Assembly: GCA_015067705.1 (NCBI GenBank)
Contig: SVLW01000006.1
Coordinates: 1-64,000, forward strand
Reading direction: 5' to 3'
Source: Oscillospiraceae bacterium
GTDB taxonomy: Bacteria > Bacillota > Clostridia > Oscillospirales > QAMX01
DNA length: 64,000 nt
In this document: in pieces, positions 59,950 through 64,000 of the stretch
Numbering within the stretch: position 1 is the first letter of the stretch
How the letters are laid out: the number at the start of each line of letters is the position of its first letter
Notes under the pieces: generated by a model
Database searches by the model: none
What the model was told of the DNA's origin: nothing
What the model saw: only the letters and a program-made list of their open reading frames with translations
Translations under genes and position numbers: made by a program

Positions 59950-60668
59950 TGAAAAAACTTTACGACAAAAGTGAACTGGCCTTTGCGCTGGTGTGGATCG
60001 GCGTTTACTGCGTGGGGATGTCCCTCTTTGATGAGATCTCCCGCAGGATCGGTGTGGAGAGCGCGGCCTCGGCGGTGTTTGGGGCGGCAGTCTGTCTCTA
60101 TCTGTATTGTTGGCTCAAGAGGAACGGCAGACTGGTGCGCTATGGCTTGTGCAGACCGACGGCGCCTGCGCGGGCATTTCTGTTCTATATCCCGCTCATT
60201 GTCCTCACCGGGAAGAATCTCTGGGGCGGCGTGGCCATGCAGTATGATGCCGTGGGCACCGTGTGCTTTATCGTCAAGATGCTCTGCGTCGGATTTCTGG
60301 AGGAGCTGATCTTCCGCGGATTCCTGTTCCGCGCCATGTCCCGGGACAGCATCCGGTGGGCGGTGGTGGTCTCAAGCGTCACCTTCGGCCTGGGGCATAT
60401 CCTCAATCTCTTAAACGGCAGCGGCATGGGCGTGGCGGAAAATCTGGTGCAGATTTTCTTCGCGGTGCTCATCGGCTTCTTGTACGTCATCCTCTTCTGG
60501 CGGGGCGGCTCTCTGTGGCCCTGCGTGATCTCCCACGGCGTATTCAATTCCCTGTCCGCGTTTTCCGCCGATGGAGAGGGCGTGATCCCCCTCGCCATCC
60601 TGTGCGTGCTCACCGTGGGGTATGCACTGGTGCTGCTGAAAACACTGCCAAAACGGCAGGAGGAGTGA
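59946..60668 (+). CDS. CPBP-family intramembrane metalloprotease
   Basis: 240 residues, about seven membrane helices. CPBP/Abi signatures: LEELIFRGFLFRAM (EExxxR), FGLGHIL (FxxxH) and VISHGVFNS. These proteins cleave prenylated or bacteriocin-type peptides. Start ATG 59946 with GAGGAC upstream, overlapping the previous gene; ATG 59949 is an alternative. Last of a run of small genes. Confidence 0.9.
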   Translation: MMKKLYDKSELAFALVWIGVYCVGMSLFDEISRRIGVESAASAVFGAAVCLYLYCWLKRNGRLVRYGLCRPTAPARAFLFYIPLIVLTGKNLWGGVAMQYDAVGTVCFIVKMLCVGFLEELIFRGFLFRAMSRDSIRWAVVVSSVTFGLGHILNLLNGSGMGVAENLVQIFFAVLIGFLYVILFWRGGSLWPCVISHGVFNSLSAFSADGEGVIPLAILCVLTVGYALVLLKTLPKRQEE

Positions 60669-60679
60669 TAAGATAAAAC

Positions 60680-60726
60680 CAACCCCCACGCGGAGCACCG
60701 TTTTCGGTTCTCCGCGGGGGGGTTAT
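60680..60726. terminator. Bidirectional rho-independent terminator
   Basis: Long imperfect G+C-rich stem (CCCCCACGCGGAG / CTCCGCGGGGGG with an inner ACCG/CGGT) and T4 tail. Confidence 0.85.
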
Positions 60727-60727
60727 T

Positions 60728-61510
60728 TTATGCCCGGATCGGTACGGCGATCTGGGTGATGTAGTCTCCGCTGTTTTCGCCGCGGTTGGGCGGGCCTTCC
60801 AGATAGATCGAGCGGAACGGCCCCGTGGTCTCGATCCCGTTTTCCCGGATATATGCGGCCAGCGCCCGGATCGCGTCGGCGGTTCCTTCATAGGGGCCGC
60901 GGTAATAGATGCAAAGAGCGGGCGTTTCGCAGAATTCCATGCGTTCTGTCCCCGCAAAGCTCTCCTCTACCGGGATGCAGCACATGAGATCCAGCTCGTC
61001 CGGATCCTGCGTCATACGCATGGTGAACATCCGCGCGAGCATGGACATTTTCCCCGTGCGCGCCGCGGCAATATAGGTGTCCCGCAGGCAGTTCGCGGCC
61101 TCAGCAGTATCCCGGCATGGGTACTGACGGCAGAAACAGACCTGCTGGGGCAGAGTCGTTCTGTGAACCGTCAGGTCGCCGCGCTTTGCCGAGCGCACCT
61201 GGAGCATCTGGATATTCCGGTCCAGCGTGGCCCGCAGCTCATAAAGCCGCGCAAGATGCCGGTCCAGATTATCGGTATCGTAATAGTATTCCCGGACCTC
61301 CTTCAGGGAAAGGCCCAGCTCCTGCAGAGAGCGGATCGAGCGGATCTGCGTCATATTGTCCGCGGAATAATAGCGGTATCCACTCTCCTCGTCCTTCACC
61401 GCGGGGGTCAAAAGCCCCATTTCCTCAAATCCCAGGATCGCTTTCCGCGTGACGCCCAGGATTTTGGCCACTTCTCCGATCTGGAACAGTTCTTCATTGT
61501 GTTTTTTCAT
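60728..61510 (-). CDS. MerR-family regulator with GyrI-like effector domain
   Basis: 260 residues. MerR wHTH (FQIGEVAKILGVTRKAILGF, RYYSADNMTQI), coiled-coil dimerisation near residues 80-105, and a C-terminal GyrI-like/SOUL-type drug-binding domain (CIYYRGPYEG ... GPFRSIYLEGP). It fits multidrug sensors of the BltR/Mta type. Regulates the palindrome-containing promoter between it and the SLH gene, and likely itself. The weak ribosome site is GGGG before ATG 61510. Confidence 0.87.
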   Translation of the reverse strand: MKKHNEELFQIGEVAKILGVTRKAILGFEEMGLLTPAVKDEESGYRYYSADNMTQIRSIRSLQELGLSLKEVREYYYDTDNLDRHLARLYELRATLDRNIQMLQVRSAKRGDLTVHRTTLPQQVCFCRQYPCRDTAEAANCLRDTYIAAARTGKMSMLARMFTMRMTQDPDELDLMCCIPVEESFAGTERMEFCETPALCIYYRGPYEGTADAIRALAAYIRENGIETTGPFRSIYLEGPPNRGENSGDYITQIAVPIRA

Positions 61511-61553
61511 TGTGCTCTACCCCAAAAGAATACAATATCTTGCGTCTGGCCTA

Positions 61554-61584
61554 TCGACTCGTCCCCCGGGGGACGACTTATAAT
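61554..61584 (+). promoter_or_regulatory. MerR-type promoter with 19-bp spacer
   Basis: TCGACT (-35, 61554-61559), 19-bp spacer, perfect TATAAT (61579-61584). The overlong spacer is the hallmark of MerR-activated promoters and contains the palindrome. Confidence 0.65.
61559..61576. promoter_or_regulatory. Perfect 18-bp palindrome, MerR operator
   Basis: TCGTCCCCC / GGGGGACGA with no spacer, centred in the 19-bp promoter spacer; also just downstream of the merR transcription start. Confidence 0.7.
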
Positions 61585-61587
61585 CAT

Positions 61588-61616
61588 ACTATACCAGAAT
61601 CACGCCCGTCCTGCAA
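61588..61616 (-). promoter_or_regulatory. merR gene promoter
   Basis: TTGCAG (61616-61611), 17 bp, TATAGT (61593-61588). Confidence 0.6.
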
Positions 61617-61706
61617 GAGGAAACGGGCGGCTGCGCCGGAAAAGAGGGACGCGCCGGGCTTTTCCCGATGGATCCCGCCGGCAGTATCAAATAAGGAGTA
61701 GATGCA

Positions 61707-62333
61707 ATGAAGAAACGAATTCTGAGCGTTATTGCAGCGTTCATTATGCTTTTAACGCTATTGCCCACGACAGCGATGGCAGCGGGCACGGACACCGCAC
61801 GGGCGGTTTCCTGGGCGGTTGACTACGGCGTGACCAAGAGAACCGGCGGAACGACCTTCTCCCCCAAAAGCACCTGCACCCGTGCCGAGATCGTCACGTT
61901 CCTCTACCGCTATTTTGTGGAGCCTCTGACGGATACTTATGTTCCCGCGCCCGACCCGATCCCCGCGCCCTCTGTGGATGTGGGCGAGCTGGATCCCCTG
62001 CCGCCTGCGGACTACAAAAAGCATGCCGACTGGTACATTTCTCTGACGTCTGTGGGCGAAATGAGCAATGCCCGTCTGGTGGCGGAATCCGACTCCTTTG
62101 CGGCGGTCATTGCCGACTACAGAGCCCGTGACGCCTTTATCACTGACTCGATCTATATCCGCCGCGACGATATCAGGTATCAGATCATGGAGCGCGCCGA
62201 GACCGTCCGGCAGTACGACGAGGCCGTGAGCCAGAAGCAAAAGTATGGCTGGGAAATCCCCGATTACATTCTGGAAGACTATGAAGATCTGATCGCCAAA
62301 TGGGGCGACCCCGAACCCCTGCGCGACAGATAA
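61707..62333 (+). CDS. Secreted SLH-domain protein
   Basis: 208 residues. Signal peptide (SVIAAFIMLLTLLPTTAMA) with likely cleavage after AMA; then one S-layer-homology repeat (AVSWAVDYGVTKRTGGTTF ... CTRAEIVTFLYRYF) that would anchor it to the cell wall, a Pro/Asp-rich linker and an acidic helical tail. AAGGAGTAGATGCA precedes ATG 61707. Driven by the MerR-type promoter. Role unknown. Confidence 0.82.
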   Translation: MKKRILSVIAAFIMLLTLLPTTAMAAGTDTARAVSWAVDYGVTKRTGGTTFSPKSTCTRAEIVTFLYRYFVEPLTDTYVPAPDPIPAPSVDVGELDPLPPADYKKHADWYISLTSVGEMSNARLVAESDSFAAVIADYRARDAFITDSIYIRRDDIRYQIMERAETVRQYDEAVSQKQKYGWEIPDYILEDYEDLIAKWGDPEPLRDR

Positions 62334-62385
62334 AAAAAGGACCAAACCGCCTCTGAAACCTATGGTTTCAGAGGCGGTTTGGTCC
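62333..62385 (-). terminator. Terminator of the former tRNA-Pro gene
   Basis: A 22-bp perfect stem (62339-62360 with 62364-62385), loop TAT, minus-strand T6 tail. The 5' arm on the minus strand begins with the GGACCA end of tRNA-Pro, so the tRNA and terminator overlap. Confidence 0.8.
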
Positions 62386-62428
62386 GAGTGACAGGATTCG
62401 AACCTGCGGCATCCTGCTCCCAAAGCCC
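62380..62428 (-). pseudogene. Displaced 3' half of tRNA-Pro (TGG), probable att site
   Basis: Reads TTTGGGAGCAGG (anticodon TGG loop and 3' stem), then CAGG-TTCGAAT-CCTG (T-arm) and CACTCGGACCA. The 5' half, including acceptor and D-arm, is missing; upstream bases (minus strand) do not pair as an anticodon stem. This is the usual product of tyrosine-integrase insertion into the 3' half of a tRNA gene. Confidence 0.75.
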
Positions 62429-62772
62429 AAAATCGTTGTGCTACTATGTGATAAGTAGTGATTTTGCGTGATATTGTGTAACTTTCAGAACTTTTGAAGG
62501 TATTTCGTGTGCCTTGTATCCACGTGTTTCTGTTTGTCTGTAGTATTCCTGTGGTATTAAAACCGCCCTGCTGCAAGAGTGAAATGCAGCAGGGCGTTCG
62601 TCATCTCTGGGAGTCCCCAGGTTGGTGGTATGGTAACTTAGGTTTGCCAGGAAGTCAACGTTTTTCTGCGGTGAACAGCGGACAAAATTTGGGCTGCTGT
62701 ATCAAAGAATATCGGCTTTGTCCTCGGTACAAGACGATGGGAATCCTTCATGCGAAGGATTCCCATCTATGA
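62429..62772. other. Low-G+C intergenic region at island border
   Basis: No gene found. It holds two hairpins: CGCCCTGCTGCA (62564-62575) / TGCAGCAGGGCG (62585-62596), minus-strand tail TTTT (possible terminator), and GATGGGAATCCTT (62736-62748) / AAGGATTCCCATC (62755-62767), no T-run, just after the AIPR stop codon. Confidence 0.5.
62559..62596 (-). terminator. Possible terminator downstream of the AIPR gene
   Basis: 12-bp stem with a 9-nt loop and a minus-strand TTTT tail; 177 nt after the stop codon. Confidence 0.45.
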
Positions 62773-63972
62773 TTAGTGGCGGCTCTGAAGCAGTTTGCGA
62801 AGGCTCTGTGTTTCAACGATTCGATAATTCGCGAGCCACAGCTGTTTGTCCTTGCCTGCCATCTGAGGATTACTGGAAGTTTCAAAGGTGTTCTGAACTA
62901 GGCTGGTGCCGATTTCATTCCACATATCGATCGGATCAAACAGCCACGACACTTCTCCAGTAGTCTCATCATACTTCAGCAGACTGCGGAAGGCACCAAA
63001 AATCGGGTAGATATAGCCACTGGAAATTTGATACTTAGTAGGAGTAGCAAAGATAGCAGAGGGAACCGCTTTGTCCAGGCTTTCAATTCCACGCACATGT
63101 CCGAAGCGCGGTTTCACACCTTGAGCTTCTTTATACTCTTTGTACTTCTGAGGCAGTTCAATCTCGATGAGGTCGTACAGCTTGGCCAGCTTGGGAAGCT
63201 GCTTGGTAAGGGACTTATAGAACTGGGTATCGTAAGCAGCGCTATAGCGTTTGAATACCTGAGCTTTTCCAGAAAAACTCTGCACTGGTGCAGTGGAATC
63301 GTCAGGATAGCGCTCGATGTCAAAAGCGTATAAAAGACGGAGCAAAGCGGATACATGGATATCCTTATCCTCGTTGTCTTTGTACGCAATTCTGTCAGCA
63401 AACGGCTGCTCACTAATTGAGTTGCGAACATCCTCAAATTTCTCATCCAGGTTAAAAAGGGCGATGTCAGAAACCTGCATGGATGTATTGCGCGCGTCAG
63501 AAAGGCGAGTAATGTTTTGGACATTCGTGATGACTTCTACACGAACATATTTGTCCAAATCCGAAGGAATTTCGTCGCGACTCCTAATGATGGCGGTATA
63601 TGTATGGCCACCATCCAGGATACCGTACAGATCCTGATCAAGTCCGTTATCCTGATCACCGATATCGATTGTAACGACAGAATTTGAAGGATCGAATGCC
63701 AGAGATTTAGCGGAAATAACAATTCCGCGGTTGTTGATGTAAAAATCAGTCTCTGGTTCTTTTACCGCTGCGATCAATCCCTTGCCAACATTGGTGTTCA
63801 TTTTGGGTTTCCTGGGATTTACGTCCAAGGGAATCCCTTCCGGAAGATCTCGCATATTCACCAAGAGGTAGTAAATGGTTTCTAGCGTGCTTTCGTCCTT
63901 GTCTTCTTTGCTATAAGGGGAGGACATTGTGCGTACGGAGTGAACTTTGAATTGCAGTTTTTCTTTACTCAT
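62773..63972 (-). CDS. AIPR-family (abortive infection) protein
   Basis: 399 residues from ATG 63972 (AAAGGAGAAATAAAAC upstream). FYINNRGIVISAKSLAF and ILDGGHTYTAII match the AIPR core (NNGI ... DGxxT), followed by VRVEVITNVQN. AIPR proteins were found with phage-defence systems such as AbiR and in restriction-modification islands; their mechanism is unclear. G+C (about 45 % by eye) and codon use differ from the rest of the window, consistent with the adjacent tRNA-Pro att site. The upstream gene lies outside the window. Confidence 0.75.
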   Translation of the reverse strand: MSKEKLQFKVHSVRTMSSPYSKEDKDESTLETIYYLLVNMRDLPEGIPLDVNPRKPKMNTNVGKGLIAAVKEPETDFYINNRGIVISAKSLAFDPSNSVVTIDIGDQDNGLDQDLYGILDGGHTYTAIIRSRDEIPSDLDKYVRVEVITNVQNITRLSDARNTSMQVSDIALFNLDEKFEDVRNSISEQPFADRIAYKDNEDKDIHVSALLRLLYAFDIERYPDDSTAPVQSFSGKAQVFKRYSAAYDTQFYKSLTKQLPKLAKLYDLIEIELPQKYKEYKEAQGVKPRFGHVRGIESLDKAVPSAIFATPTKYQISSGYIYPIFGAFRSLLKYDETTGEVSWLFDPIDMWNEIGTSLVQNTFETSSNPQMAGKDKQLWLANYRIVETQSLRKLLQSRH

Positions 63973-64000
63973 GTTTTATTTCTCCTTTGTTTTATCTACA

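Overview
The window (roughly 58-60 % G+C by eye) looks like a chromosomal segment of a spore-forming, strictly bacterial Firmicute of the class Clostridia, probably a gut-type Oscillospirales/Lachnospirales relative. The markers are spo0A, spoIVB and spoIID, a WalR-WalK-YycH-YycI cell-wall system, a class 1B dihydroorotate dehydrogenase (PyrK+PyrD), strong AGGAGG ribosome sites, sigma-A promoters (often of the form TGTGCTATACT) and cytoplasmic xylan/arabinoxylan enzymes. The genus cannot be fixed from sequence alone.

Layout. 0-8.6 kb: sugar/sugar-acid redox genes (SDRs, Fe-S aldo/keto reductases, a split transketolase whose thiamine-binding signature is broken, a GarR-type reductase) plus a lipoprotein and a small kinase. 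8.6-14.4 kb: spoIID, citrate synthase, a low-G+C HD hydrolase, a polysaccharide deacetylase and a MATE exporter. 14.6-25.2 kb: one uninterrupted de novo UMP operon pyrC-carA-carB-pyrK-pyrD-pyrF-(HAD phosphatase)-pyrE-pyrB-pyrI behind a perfect sigma-A promoter; its CarA has lost all three residues of the glutaminase triad. 25.2-26.3 kb: a P-loop kinase behind a five-codon leader peptide and mutually exclusive hairpins. 26.3-36.6 kb: nudF-walR-walK-yycH-yycI-ABC-F, ilvE, prs and a Nudix gene. 36.6-41.8 kb: lexA, acpP, spo0A, spoIVB, a SanA-like protein and a metallopeptidase. 41.9-50.3 kb: methyltransferase, phosphate transport (pit + DUF47), an alkyltransferase-like protein, a second MATE exporter, GH10 xylanase, and a DUF1538 membrane protein with a tandem P-II-like partner. 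50.5-51.1 kb: three tRNA genes, then a striking array of short hairpins joined by a constant TGAAAT linker. 51-60.7 kb: GNAT, MBL and HAD enzymes, GH51, fructokinase and GH43, then a run of small overlapping genes. 60.7-62.3 kb: a MerR/GyrI regulator divergent from an SLH-domain secreted protein, with a perfect 18-bp palindrome inside a 19-bp promoter spacer.

The right end (after about 62.38 kb) carries the displaced 3' half of a tRNA-Pro gene followed by lower-G+C DNA encoding an AIPR-type (abortive infection) protein. I read this as one end of an integrated element that continues beyond the window.

How the parts combine: GH10, GH51 and GH43 lack signal peptides and would trim imported arabinoxylo-oligosaccharides inside the cell. 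The sugar redox cluster and fructokinase are compatible with sugar catabolism. prs supplies PRPP to the pyr operon. An inactive CarA glutaminase predicts ammonia-dependent carbamoyl phosphate synthesis, which would suit an ammonia-rich habitat. No transporter for the sugars and no CRISPR array, rRNA or IS element was seen.
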